Shown in pieces: positions 51,010-59,595 of a stretch of 64,000 bases of DNA (position 1 is the first letter of the stretch; every line of letters starts with the position of its first letter). Location: contig JAIORA010000034.1 of the NCBI GenBank assembly GCA_021108375.1, positions 62,001-126,000 of the forward strand. The letters are read 5' to 3'. The translations under genes were made by a program, and so were the position numbers. Source of the stretch: Anaerohalosphaeraceae bacterium (lineage in GTDB: Bacteria > Planctomycetota > Phycisphaerae > Sedimentisphaerales > UBA12454). Under the pieces are notes generated by a model. It did not search any database. It saw nothing but the letters and a program-made list of their open reading frames with translations, and was not told the DNA's origin.

Positions 51010-52827
51010 TTAGTTTTTGAAGATAACCGACTTGCGGTCAGCTATAGTTTCTGCATCGTTCAGTGCCGCGGAAATATCAAACATTGGCTGCATTCCGTCT
51101 TTGGATTCCTTGACCAATGATTCGTATGTACTGCGGAAATTCTTGAGAGTACTCAATACCGGATTGGCCGAGGTCTGCCCCAGGCCGCATCTGCTGGTAG
51201 TCTTAACGGTGTTGCCGAGTTCTTCGAGCATTGCCAAATCGCCTGGCTCGCCTTTGCCTGCCAGGATTTTGTCAAGGCCGTTTTTCAGCAGTACATTACC
51301 GACTCTGCAGGGCGTGCAGTATCCGCAGCTTTCTTCAATGAAAAATTCCATATATTCAGCTGCGATTTCGAGCATATTTCTTTCCGGGCCGAACACAACT
51401 ACCGCACCGCCTGTTGCCAGGTCGTCGTAGCAGATGGTTCTTTCGTAATCAGCCTTGCCGATTATCTGTCCGCTTGGCCCGCCCACGAGTACTGCCTGTG
51501 CGTTTTCTGCTCCGATTTCTTTTAGAAGTTCCGACACTTTTACGCCGAACGGGAATTCGTAAACTCCGGGCATTTGGCAATCGCCGGAAATGCTCAGCAG
51601 TTTTGTACTTGGGCTGCCCTTTGAGCCGGTCTCGGCGAACCACGCGGCACCCATTTCCAGTATTCTCCCTACGCAGCAGAGAGTTTCGACATTGTTTACC
51701 GAGGTCGGATGGCCGAGGTAACCCTTTTGCGCTGGGAATGGAGGCCTGTTTTTCGGGTCGCCCCGAAGGCCTTCGCACGAGCTGATAAGAGCGGTTTCTT
51801 CGCCGCAGATATAAGCACCGGCCCCCATCTGGACCCGGATGTCAAAGTCAAAGCCTTTCTTGCCGAGTACGTTTTTGCCCAGCAGGTTCGCGTTGCGCCT
51901 GTCCTGCAGGATTTTTTCGAGAAGTTTTGTAAGGTATGCGTATTCTGCTCTGAGATATACGATACCGGAATCCGCACCGATTGCGTATCCGCCGACAGTC
52001 ATTCCCTCGAACATCAGGTCTGCTCTTTCGGTTAGGATAGCCCTGTCTTTAAAAGTGCCCGGCTCGCCCTCGTCGGCGTTGCATATAATGTATTTTTTCT
52101 TGCCTTCGGCTGCGCGGGTAAATTCCCATTTCATTCCTGTCGGGAAGCCCGCTCCGCCTCTGCCGCGGAGCCTGGCGGTTTTGATTTCATTTATTACTTC
52201 AACGGGACTCATCGCAAGAGCGTTTTTCAGTCCTGCCTCTTTGTCGTAATCGGCAAAGATAACCGGCCCTTTTTTCCTTATGCCGTTATGCACAACTGAG
52301 TGTACCATTTCGCTTGCGTTGTTGCCGTCGCCCAAGCGGTGTTTGAGTTTTGCGGGGTCGTTGCAGGCTTTGAGGTTTTTTACAATTTCCTTAACCTTAT
52401 CGGTTGACAGGTACGTCATCACCTCATTGTTTATCAACGCCGCCGGTGCCTGGTCGCACATTCCGATACAGGGTGCGTATTCCAGTGTTATTTTGCCGTC
52501 ATCGGTTGTCTGGCCGAACTTGATTCCGAGTTCGTCTTCAAACGCTTTGGCTACCGCGTCAACACCGTTCATCTTGTCAACGACATCGTTGCAAAGGCGG
52601 ATAACGACTGAGCCTTTTTGTTCTTTCGACAGGAACGCGTAAAAGGATACAACGCTTTCCACTTCAACGCGATGGCAGCTTAGTTGTTTTGCGATGGCCT
52701 CGATTGACTCATCTGACACACAGCCGGCCTTGGCCTGCACTGCGTTAACGACATCCATAAGCCTGTCCCTGTCGTTTCCGCAGGATGCACAAATTTCTTT
52801 AATTGCCGCTTCAGTAATTTTACTCAT
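51010..52827 (-). CDS. hoxF: Hydrogenase diaphorase flavoprotein, NuoE-NuoF fusion
   Basis: This 605-residue protein is the first gene of the hydrogenase operon, with GAGG upstream. Residues 1-150 are NuoE-like. Of the expected four [2Fe-2S] ligands, Cys79, Cys120 and Cys124 are present, but the second position (84) is Asp. Residues about 170-590 are NuoF-like: GRGGAGFPTGMKW (NADH/FMN site), NADEGEPGTFKDR, GAGAYICGEETALI and the cluster motif ESCGYCTPCRVG with a further Cys in SRCGLG. The enzyme exchanges electrons with NAD(H). The order hoxF-U-Y-H with a maturation protease matches group 3d hydrogenases. NADP use cannot be excluded. Confidence 0.92.
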   Translation of the reverse strand: MSKITEAAIKEICASCGNDRDRLMDVVNAVQAKAGCVSDESIEAIAKQLSCHRVEVESVVSFYAFLSKEQKGSVVIRLCNDVVDKMNGVDAVAKAFEDELGIKFGQTTDDGKITLEYAPCIGMCDQAPAALINNEVMTYLSTDKVKEIVKNLKACNDPAKLKHRLGDGNNASEMVHSVVHNGIRKKGPVIFADYDKEAGLKNALAMSPVEVINEIKTARLRGRGGAGFPTGMKWEFTRAAEGKKKYIICNADEGEPGTFKDRAILTERADLMFEGMTVGGYAIGADSGIVYLRAEYAYLTKLLEKILQDRRNANLLGKNVLGKKGFDFDIRVQMGAGAYICGEETALISSCEGLRGDPKNRPPFPAQKGYLGHPTSVNNVETLCCVGRILEMGAAWFAETGSKGSPSTKLLSISGDCQMPGVYEFPFGVKVSELLKEIGAENAQAVLVGGPSGQIIGKADYERTICYDDLATGGAVVVFGPERNMLEIAAEYMEFFIEESCGYCTPCRVGNVLLKNGLDKILAGKGEPGDLAMLEELGNTVKTTSRCGLGQTSANPVLSTLKNFRSTYESLVKESKDGMQPMFDISAALNDAETIADRKSVIFKN

Positions 52828-53243
52828 AGTAATTATACCTCAAAATAGCATTTAGAGTCCCGATGCCTGCTATAATCGAATGTGCACGCATCGATAAGGC
52901 TGTGCAGTATATTATTTTTGTTCAAAGCTGTCTATACAAAATAGCGGTTTTTGACGGATAAGATTGCTTTACGGATGTTTACCTAAGGCTTTTGTCGCAT
53001 TATTTCTCGCTTTACTCCTGTGCCTGCACAGCCTGAGGTAACAGGAAAAACAGCGATTGCATATCGCCGGCCTTGCATATATAATGTTTCCAGCGAAGTG
53101 CTTATATCGCTTTCACGACAATCGCGGTTGTTGTGATGGTTTTTTAGGACCAAATGAGGGGCTTTTTGCTTGCTTTTTTGTTGCCGAAGATGCCAGAATA
53201 GCGGAACAAAAAAAACTGAAATTTTTTTCAACTGGAGAAAAAT
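52828..53243. other. Divergent non-coding region between hox operon and metX
   Basis: The left part holds the promoter for the hydrogenase operon (52906-52934, - strand). The right part is the presumed leader of the metX fusion. It includes a possible structured stretch at 53016-53046, where TCCTGT pairs with ACAGGA around an inner TGTGC-CT-GCACA hairpin. No known SAM-type riboswitch could be recognised. A short open frame at 53057-53251 has no support. Confidence 0.5.
52906..52934 (-). promoter_or_regulatory. Sigma-70-like promoter of the hydrogenase operon
   Basis: On the - strand TAGACA (52934-52929), a 17-bp spacer and TATACT (52911-52906) lie about 80 nt upstream of hoxF. The -10 box matches consensus in five of six positions. 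Confidence 0.65.
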
Positions 53244-54986
53244 TTGGATAGTTCGGTCGGTATAGTTGAGACAAAAATAATCAATGTCGTCCCTGGCGAT
53301 TCGCCGTTGGTCTTGGCTTGCGGCAAGAGTCTTGGCCCGATAGATGTCGCTTATGAGGCTTACGGCAAAATTAATGATAGCAGGGACAACGTGATTCTGC
53401 TCTGTCACGCCCTTAGCGGCAACGCCCACGCTGCTGGCAAGACAAGCGAAAACGACAAAAAGCCCGGCTGGTGGGATATTATGATTGGCCCCGGAAAAGC
53501 CATCGATACCGACAAGTATTACGTGATATGCACAAATTTTCTTGGTGGATGCAGCGGCACTACCGGCGCGAAAAGCATAAATCCTGAAACAAAAAAAAGT
53601 TACGACCTTGACTTTCCGTTTATAACCATCTCCGATATGGTCAAAGTCCAAAAATTACTGCTCGATGAGCTCGGTATAACCGAGCTTTTAGCTGTTGTCG
53701 GCGGTTCGATGGGCGGGATGCAGGTTCTCCAATGGGCTTTGGATTATCCGGATATGGTCAAATCTGCCATCGTTATCGCTGCCACTTCTCGTCTCGGTGC
53801 TCAGGCAATAGCGTTTGACGCTGTCGGCAGAAATGCCATTCTCACTGATAAGCTCACCGGCAGTTCTTGTGGCAGAGGGCTGGCAACGGCAAGAATGATA
53901 GGACATATAACATATTTGTCCGAAGAGTCGATGCGCAAAAAATTCGGCAGGGGCCTGCGAAACGCTGAAAATTATAACTATGATTTGAACTCCGAGTTTT
54001 CCGTCGAGACCTATCTCGACCATCAAGGCCAAAGTTTTGTCGAACGCTTTGATGCGGACTGCTATCTTTATATAACCAAGGCTATGGACTATTTTGATCT
54101 GTCAAGTGAATACGGCTCGCTGGCTAAGGCGTTTGCCAGGGCAAAGAGCAAATTTTTGCTCGTTAGCTTCAGCAGCGACTGGCTCTTCACTTCTGCCCAG
54201 TCCGAAGAAATGGTAAACGCCCTCGTTGCCGACAGCAAGCAGGTAAGCTACTGCAATATATCCTCGCCTTACGGTCACGACGCTTTTTTGCTTGAGCCGG
54301 AAGCTCTCGGCAATCTCCTTTCCGGCTTCATAAAGAATGTACACAAGCCTTATAAACCCGTTCACAAAACCGCTGTCGCGCCGGGCGGAGCAAAAAGGGT
54401 GCGGGTCGATTACGATTTAATAGAGTCGCTGATTACTCCCGGTAGCAGAGTCCTTGACGTTGGTTGCGGCGATGGCCAGCTGCTTTTGAATTTGCAGTCC
54501 GACAAAAACATTTCCGCAGAAGGCATAGAAGTTGACCAGGCTCTCGTAACAGAATGTGTTAACAAAGGGCTGAATGTTATTCACCGGGACGTTGAACGCG
54601 GCCTTGAACATTATCCTGACGGCAGCTTTGATTACGCGGTTGTCTCTCAGACTCTCCAGACGCTGACGAATCCGAAGGTTGTTTTTACAGAGCTTTTGCG
54701 TGTTGCCCGCAGGGTGGTTATCAGCTTTCCGAATTTTGCGCATTGGCGATGCAGGGCGGGATTGTTTTTTGGCGGCAGAGCGCCGAGAACGAAGAAGCTG
54801 CCTTACAGATGGCACGACACGCCGAACGTTCATTTTTTATCGCTGAAGGATTTTGAGGAATTTTGTGATGAGGTTGGGGCAAGAGTTGAGCAGAAGATAC
54901 CTGTTATTGGCAATCGCAAAAGCTCGGTCAGTATAATACCGAATATCTTTGCCGAGCAGGCAATTTACGTAACCAGCAGGAAGTAA
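53244..54986 (+). CDS. metX: Homoserine O-acetyltransferase fused to MetW
   Basis: This 580-residue protein begins at TTG 53244 after GGAG. Residues 1 to about 370 are MetX, an alpha/beta hydrolase: YEAYGKINDSRDNVILLCHALSGNAH, nucleophile motif GGSMGGMQVLQWA, and FSSDWLFTSAQSEEMV, with a late His in SPYGHDAFLLE. Residues about 385-575 are a MetW-like SAM-dependent methyltransferase fold: RVLDVGCGDGQLLLNL, EGIEVDQ and SFDYAVVSQTLQTL. The enzyme acetylates homoserine, first step of the methionine branch. MetW is normally a separate gene next to metX. Fusion fits reports that MetX in some bacteria needs MetW for activity. Specificity for acetyl or succinyl transfer is not proven here. Confidence 0.9.
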   Translation: MDSSVGIVETKIINVVPGDSPLVLACGKSLGPIDVAYEAYGKINDSRDNVILLCHALSGNAHAAGKTSENDKKPGWWDIMIGPGKAIDTDKYYVICTNFLGGCSGTTGAKSINPETKKSYDLDFPFITISDMVKVQKLLLDELGITELLAVVGGSMGGMQVLQWALDYPDMVKSAIVIAATSRLGAQAIAFDAVGRNAILTDKLTGSSCGRGLATARMIGHITYLSEESMRKKFGRGLRNAENYNYDLNSEFSVETYLDHQGQSFVERFDADCYLYITKAMDYFDLSSEYGSLAKAFARAKSKFLLVSFSSDWLFTSAQSEEMVNALVADSKQVSYCNISSPYGHDAFLLEPEALGNLLSGFIKNVHKPYKPVHKTAVAPGGAKRVRVDYDLIESLITPGSRVLDVGCGDGQLLLNLQSDKNISAEGIEVDQALVTECVNKGLNVIHRDVERGLEHYPDGSFDYAVVSQTLQTLTNPKVVFTELLRVARRVVISFPNFAHWRCRAGLFFGGRAPRTKKLPYRWHDTPNVHFLSLKDFEEFCDEVGARVEQKIPVIGNRKSSVSIIPNIFAEQAIYVTSRK

Positions 54987-55423
54987 TGAAAGATTAAATT
55001 CTGTATATTGACTTTGTCGTTTAGCCGTCGGTCAGGACCGACGGTTTACGTTTATAATGGTTTATCCCATTCGCAACAGTAAATTTAGCCCCCGAATTGT
55101 AATTCGGGGGTTGTTGTCATTGCGAGCGCAGCGCGACAATCTATCTTTTTCATTTGTGTTTATTTGTGTTCATTCGTGGTTAATTTCTTTTGTCATACCC
55201 GCGAAAGCGGGTATCCACTTTTTGTCATTCCGAGCGCAGTCGAGGAATCTTTGTCTTTTTACTTCTTTAAAATCTGCGTAACCTGCGAAATCAGCGTCTA
55301 AATAATCTGTGTAAATCCGTGTCTGTTTTTTTGCTTTTTTTAATCAGTGCAATCCTTCGGCTGCGCTCAGGACAAGCCTGCGTAATCAGTGTTTAAATAA
55401 TTCGTGTGCATTCGTGGTTAATT
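54987..55423. repeat. Repeat-filled intergenic region
   Basis: No gene was found. The region holds an inverted unit ccgtcggtcaggaccgacgg (about 55025-55044), a ccccgaattgtaattcgggg hairpin (about 55090-55109), a gtcattgcgagcgcagcgcgacaatct unit, a tcatacccgcgaaagcgggtatcc unit (about 55192-55215), a gtcattccgagcgcagtcgaggaatct unit, and several aatctgcgtaacctgcgaaatcagcg-type units to about 55410. Confidence 0.8.
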
Positions 55424-56257
55424 TTATAAATTATCCTGTTTTTCTTCCTCTGATAAAACTTCGTTGAGTGCTCCGCTGCGGAAGCCTTCCAAATCGACTG
55501 TTACAAAATCAAAGCCGAGCGATTTTAGTTTTGCGACTATTTTTTCTCTCATAGGTTCAGCCGTTATCTTTGCGATGTCGGCTTTGTGTACCTCTATTCG
55601 TCCGACCTGGCCGTGATGGCGCAGCCGAAACTCGACCAGTCCCAGCGATTTTAAAAACTCCTCCCCCATTTCGACCTGCTTAAGTTTATCAGCGGTAATT
55701 TCTGAGCCATAACTTATTCTCGAAGCTAAACAGGGCGATGCCGACATATCAGCGGTGGGCAGATTAAGCTCTCTACTCAATTGCCTTATATCATTTTTGG
55801 TAAGCTCCGCTTCGGCCAGCGGAGCCGCAATGTTGAGAATCTCAGCGGCTTTACTGCCCGGCCGATAATCGTCGAGGTCGTCAAAGTTGCTGCCGCAGGC
55901 GACGCAGTCATAATTTTTCTCTTTAGCCAAATCAATCAGAGTTTTGAATAGATGGCTTTTGCAGTGAAAGCAGCGGTCGGCTTTGTTAGCGGTGTATGAG
56001 CTGTCAGCCATTTCGTCAGGTTCGATAGTTGTCAGTTTTACGCCCATATCCTTTGCTATTTCGATAGCTTTTTCGTATTGGCTCCTCGGCAGGGATGGGC
56101 CTGCGGCAATTGCCGCTAAAACACTTTCGTTGCCGATGGTATTGACTGCTGCCTTTAAGAGGAACGTGCTGTCAACTCCGCCTGAATATGCGATAACGAT
56201 TTTGCCGAGCTGGTGGAGAATTTTTTCGAGTGATTTATATTTTTTGTCAAGTGTCAT
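55424..56257 (-). CDS. larE: ATP-dependent sacrificial sulphur transferase LarE
   Basis: This 277-residue protein is of normal LarE length. The PP-loop SGGVDSTFLLKAA is near residue 20. DRCFHCKSHLF is near residue 90, then ACGSNFDDLDDYRPG, then SASPCLASRISYG, where the Cys is the likely sulphur donor of the single-cysteine type, and a tail with VDLEGFRSGALNEVL. LarE adds sulphur to the nicotinic-acid-derived precursor of the nickel-pincer cofactor first found in lactate racemase. larB is the next gene upstream in the same direction. larC and the apoenzyme larA are not in the window. Confidence 0.92.
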   Translation of the reverse strand: MTLDKKYKSLEKILHQLGKIVIAYSGGVDSTFLLKAAVNTIGNESVLAAIAAGPSLPRSQYEKAIEIAKDMGVKLTTIEPDEMADSSYTANKADRCFHCKSHLFKTLIDLAKEKNYDCVACGSNFDDLDDYRPGSKAAEILNIAAPLAEAELTKNDIRQLSRELNLPTADMSASPCLASRISYGSEITADKLKQVEMGEEFLKSLGLVEFRLRHHGQVGRIEVHKADIAKITAEPMREKIVAKLKSLGFDFVTVDLEGFRSGALNEVLSEEEKQDNL

Positions 56258-56321
56258 TGTGATTCTATTTTTCTGTTTTTTAATTTTACTTAGCTTGAGA
56301 TGATATTGTTATTTGAGTCCC

Positions 56322-57101
56322 TTATTGTTCGTTTAGATTTGATTCTATCTTTCTGTTTATAAGAGTTGCACTGACTGCCGCTGAAAAGCCGTTATCGATA
56401 TTGACGACCGATACCCCCGATGCGCAGCTATTTAGCATTGTCAGCATTGCGGCGATTCCGCCCAGATTCGCTCCATAACCTACGCTCGTCGGCACCGCGA
56501 TTACGGGGCAATCCACTAATCCCCCGACAACGCTCGCCAGTGCTCCTTCCATCCCGGCCACCACGATAACGATGTTTGCTTTTCTGATTTTCTCAATCTT
56601 CGACAGCAGCCGATGAATACCCGCCACGCCTACATCGCAAATTATCTCTGTCGGTTGGCCCATTATTTCAGCGGTAACTTTGGCCTCGGTTGCAACCGGT
56701 AAATCGGCAGTGCCTGCGGTAACTATCGGCACAACAAATCTGGATTGCGGAAGAGCTTTTTGCTCAAGGACGATTGCTCTGGCTAACTTTTCGTATCGAG
56801 CGTTCGGGAATTTTCCCGTTGCCAGCAGCGCATCAAAAATTTCCTGCTCTGCCCGCGTTGCCAGAACGTTATTACCTTTTTCAGCCAGCGAAGCAAATAT
56901 CGAAATTATTTGTTCCGCCGTTTTGCCCGGACAGTAGATTACCTCCGGGAATCCCCGCCGCAAATTGCGATGATGGTCAATCTTTGCGAACCCCAAATCT
57001 TCGCAAGACAGATGCTCTATCTTTGCTGAGGCCTGTCCGATGGTTACATCGCCGTTTTTAACGCTTTCCAGTAAATCTTTTATCTGTTGAGAGTTGATAA
57101 T
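56322..57101 (-). CDS. larB: Nickel-pincer cofactor biosynthesis protein LarB, unusual start
   Basis: From the first standard start (TTG 56996) the product would be 224 residues and would begin in the middle of the conserved EDLGFAKIDHH segment. The reading frame stays open upstream, and there residues such as QQIKDLLESVKNGDVTIGQA continue the typical LarB N-terminus for 35 codons, to 57101. No ATG, GTG or TTG occurs in that part; ATT (57101), ATC (57098) or a CTG are the possible starts. The C-terminal PurE-like part has VPIVTAGTADLPVA, VAGMEGALASVVGGLV and AVPTSVGYGANLGG. LarB carboxylates and hydrolyses nicotinic acid adenine dinucleotide, the first step to the nickel-pincer cofactor. The start coordinate is a best guess. 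Confidence 0.75.
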   Translation of the reverse strand: MINSQQIKDLLESVKNGDVTIGQASAKIEHLSCEDLGFAKIDHHRNLRRGFPEVIYCPGKTAEQIISIFASLAEKGNNVLATRAEQEIFDALLATGKFPNARYEKLARAIVLEQKALPQSRFVVPIVTAGTADLPVATEAKVTAEIMGQPTEIICDVGVAGIHRLLSKIEKIRKANIVIVVAGMEGALASVVGGLVDCPVIAVPTSVGYGANLGGIAAMLTMLNSCASGVSVVNIDNGFSAAVSATLINRKIESNLNEQ

Positions 57102-57318
57102 TGCCCCTGATTTTTATAAATCGAGAAATCCCATTGAAGCTGCGGCAACGAATTTAATTCTGTTGACATCCCTGTTTTCGCGCATAAAATAAAAAAAAAC
57201 GTAACACCGCAAATAACGATACAGAATTTACGTCTAAGAATCAAGAAAGAAATGGCAAATCTGGGTTTTTTGGTGAAATAATGGCCTTTAGCGTTTAAGC
57301 GAATTTTAGGAGCAGAAT

Positions 57319-57675
57319 ATGGCAGATGTGGAAAAAATGGAAAAAGAGCCTTTCGTAAAGGAACTCATAGATAGCGGCGAGTATCAATCGATAATGAAGC
57401 CGCCGATAACTTTCGGTATGCGCAGCGGCCGGGTTTACTTACCTGTAGGGACTGATTGCGGCGAGCATACTACCGGCGACTGCGAAGAGTTGTTGGTTTT
57501 TCTCATTGGAAAGGGCATTGCGATTATCGGCGACAATAACAGGGAATTCCCCATCGGCGCTGGCAAAGTAACTTACATCCCGCCGCAAACAAAGCACAAT
57601 ATAAAGAACACCTCCGATGAGCCGCTCAGTTATGTTTTCTGTGTCGCACCGGCAATAAGCGATAGTGAAAAATAA
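57319..57675 (+). CDS. Small cupin-domain protein
   Basis: This 118-residue protein has TAGGAG upstream of its ATG. After a charged N-terminus (EKMEKEPFVKELIDSG) comes a single cupin barrel: GRVYLPVGTDCGEHTTGDCEE holds the first motif with His and Glu, and YIPPQTKHNIKNTSDEPLSYVFC the second with PPxxxHxxxN. A divalent metal and a small ligand are expected. Enzymatic or storage roles cannot be told apart. It lies alone between larB (divergent) and ahcY (convergent). Confidence 0.85.
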   Translation: MADVEKMEKEPFVKELIDSGEYQSIMKPPITFGMRSGRVYLPVGTDCGEHTTGDCEELLVFLIGKGIAIIGDNNREFPIGAGKVTYIPPQTKHNIKNTSDEPLSYVFCVAPAISDSEK

Positions 57676-57680
57676 AAAAA

Positions 57681-57707
57681 AGCCCGCCGTTATCAAAACA
57701 GCGGGCT
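57681..57707 (-). terminator. Rho-independent terminator for ahcY
   Basis: AGCCCGC (57681-57687) pairs with GCGGGCT (57701-57707). On the - strand the stem is followed by a long T run (the a-tract at 57673-57680 on the + strand). It lies 28 nt after the ahcY stop and may also work weakly for the cupin gene on the other strand. Confidence 0.85.
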
Positions 57708-57734
57708 TTGGAATTACTTTTGTATTCTATAAAT

Positions 57735-59159
57735 TTAATACCTGTAATGCTCAGCTTTGTAAGGGCCGTCGATTGGAACGCCGAGATACTTCGACTGCTT
57801 TTCGTTCAGTTTTGTAAGGCTGACGCTCAGTCTGCCGAGGTGCAGCCGAGCGACTTCTTCATCAAGCTCTTTGGGCAGGGTATAAACTTCATTTTTCAAT
57901 CCGCCTTTCGCCAGCATAATCTGCGCCAGGCACTGGTTGGTAAAGCTGTTGCTCATAACAAAACTCGGATGCCCCGTCGCACAGCCAAGGTTCACTAATC
58001 TGCCCTCAGCTAAAACGATAATGCTCTTGCCCGATTCGAGCGTCCACTTATCGACTTGCGGCTTGATATTCATCCTTTTGCATTTCGGATTATTTTCGAG
58101 ATAGCTCATTTCGATTTCGTGGTCGAAATGCCCGATATTGCAGACGATGGCCTCGTCTTTCATTTGTTCCATATGCTTGCCGCAAATCACATCGCAGCAG
58201 CCGGTCGTTGTTACAAAAATGTCGCCCTGGCCCACAACTTCTTCGAGCCTGCGAACTTCGTAGCCTTCCATTGATGCCTGCAATGCGCAAATGGGGTCGA
58301 TTTCAGTAATGATAACTCTCGCGCCAAGCCCGCGCATCGATTGTACGCTTCCTTTGCCGACATCGCCATATCCGCAAACGATAACGCATTTGCCGGATAC
58401 CATAATGTCGGTTGCTCGTTTGATTCCGTCGGCCAGCGATTCACGACAGCCGTAGAGATTATCGAATTTCGATTTTGTTACCGAGTCGTTAACATTTATC
58501 GCGGGGAACATCAATTCGCCGTCTCGCTGCATCTGGTAAAGCCTTGCAACACCGGTAGTGGTTTCTTCCGAAACACCCTGGATTTTGGCGGCGATTTTTG
58601 TCCATCGGTCGGTTGAATCTTTCAGCGAGGCCTTTATCCTTTCGATGATAATTTTCATTTCCGGATTATCGCTCGGCTCATCGAGAACTGCCGCATCTTT
58701 TTCTGCCTTGGCACCGTAATGTACGAACAGCGTTGCGTCTCCGCCGTCATCAACGATGAGGTCAGGCCCGCTTCCGTCAGGCCAGCAGAGTGCCTGCTCG
58801 GTACACCACCAGTATTCTTCGAGCGCCTCACCTTTCCAGGCAAAAACCGGTGCAAGTCCTTCTTTGGCGATTACCGCCGCGGCGTGGTCTTGCGTGCTGA
58901 AAATGTTGCACGATGCCCATCGCACGTCGGCGCCGAGAGCGACCAGCGTTTCGATAAGCATTGCGGTTTGAATCGTCATATGCAGCGAGCCGGTAATTTT
59001 GACCCCTGCCAGCGGTTTGTCTTTGCCGTATTTTTTGCGAACTGCCATCAGTCCCGGCATTTCGTTTTGGGCAATATCCATTTCTTTCCTGCCGAACTCT
59101 GCTAAGCTGATGTCAGCGATTTTGTAGGGCAGTTTTGCATCGTATTTCGTTACAGCCAT
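57735..59159 (-). CDS. ahcY: S-adenosylhomocysteinase
   Basis: This 474-residue protein starts at ATG 59159, 9 nt after GGAG; an earlier in-frame TTG lies in that site. Conserved parts are [21 protein letters not shown] at the N-terminus, [45 protein letters not shown] with the substrate-binding Asn, [17 protein letters not shown] (NAD binding) and GHFDHEIEM. The C-terminus PYKAEHYRY carries the Lys and Tyr that complete the NAD site in the tetramer. It splits S-adenosylhomocysteine to adenosine and homocysteine, thereby removing the product inhibitor of methylases, and belongs with metX-metW and mtnA in the sulphur cycle of this stretch. Confidence 0.96.
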   Translation of the reverse strand: MAVTKYDAKLPYKIADISLAEFGRKEMDIAQNEMPGLMAVRKKYGKDKPLAGVKITGSLHMTIQTAMLIETLVALGADVRWASCNIFSTQDHAAAVIAKEGLAPVFAWKGEALEEYWWCTEQALCWPDGSGPDLIVDDGGDATLFVHYGAKAEKDAAVLDEPSDNPEMKIIIERIKASLKDSTDRWTKIAAKIQGVSEETTTGVARLYQMQRDGELMFPAINVNDSVTKSKFDNLYGCRESLADGIKRATDIMVSGKCVIVCGYGDVGKGSVQSMRGLGARVIITEIDPICALQASMEGYEVRRLEEVVGQGDIFVTTTGCCDVICGKHMEQMKDEAIVCNIGHFDHEIEMSYLENNPKCKRMNIKPQVDKWTLESGKSIIVLAEGRLVNLGCATGHPSFVMSNSFTNQCLAQIMLAKGGLKNEVYTLPKELDEEVARLHLGRLSVSLTKLNEKQSKYLGVPIDGPYKAEHYRY

Positions 59160-59595
59160 TAAACTTATCTCCAAAAATTACCGGTTAAATGTCATTGCGA
59201 GGCCTTTAAGCCGTGGCAATCTCAATCGAACCCATAATAATAATCCAAACCTTTGTTCTTTGCAAGCGCTAAGAATTCGTCCATTTAGCCCTGCCATCTT
59301 GATGGCGGGGTTCTTTTTGTCATACCCGCGAAAGCGGGTATCCACAATTTGTCATTTCGACCGAGCCAAAGGCAAGTGGAGAAATCTAAGTTAGCCCCGC
59401 ATTTACAAATGTGGGGTTGCGGTTAGCTTTGCCTTTTTAGAAGTTATCCCAAAATATCTGAGAAGTAATGTTAATGGCATTGGGAGCGTTAAAAATGATA
59501 GTTTTGGGATGGATAATACTTTAAACTTTTCATTTTTTACTTTAAACTCTGCAAATGCGGATAACCAAAAAACACAATCTAAAGCGGGGCGGAAA
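59160..59595. repeat. Non-coding region with dispersed repeats between ahcY and the ABC-F gene
   Basis: The region holds a gtcattgcgaggcc...ccgtggcaatctc unit (59191-59222), a ccctgccatcttgatggcgggg hairpin with a T run (about 59289-59317), a tcatacccgcgaaagcgggtatcc unit (about 59320-59343), a gtcatttcgaccgagcc...gagaaatct unit (59350-59389) and ccccgcatttacaaatgtgggg (about 59395-59416). The stretch 59509-59595 is open in the ABC-F frame but its composition is unlike the protein, so it is not counted as coding. Confidence 0.7.

Noticed and set aside
53010-53046. Possible SAM-type riboswitch ahead of metX
   Set aside because: A nested hairpin is visible, but none of the known SAM, SAH or cobalamin riboswitch core motifs could be matched.
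52983-53651. 222-codon - strand frame over the metX start
   Set aside because: It lies antisense to the well-supported MetX domain and has no recognisable features.
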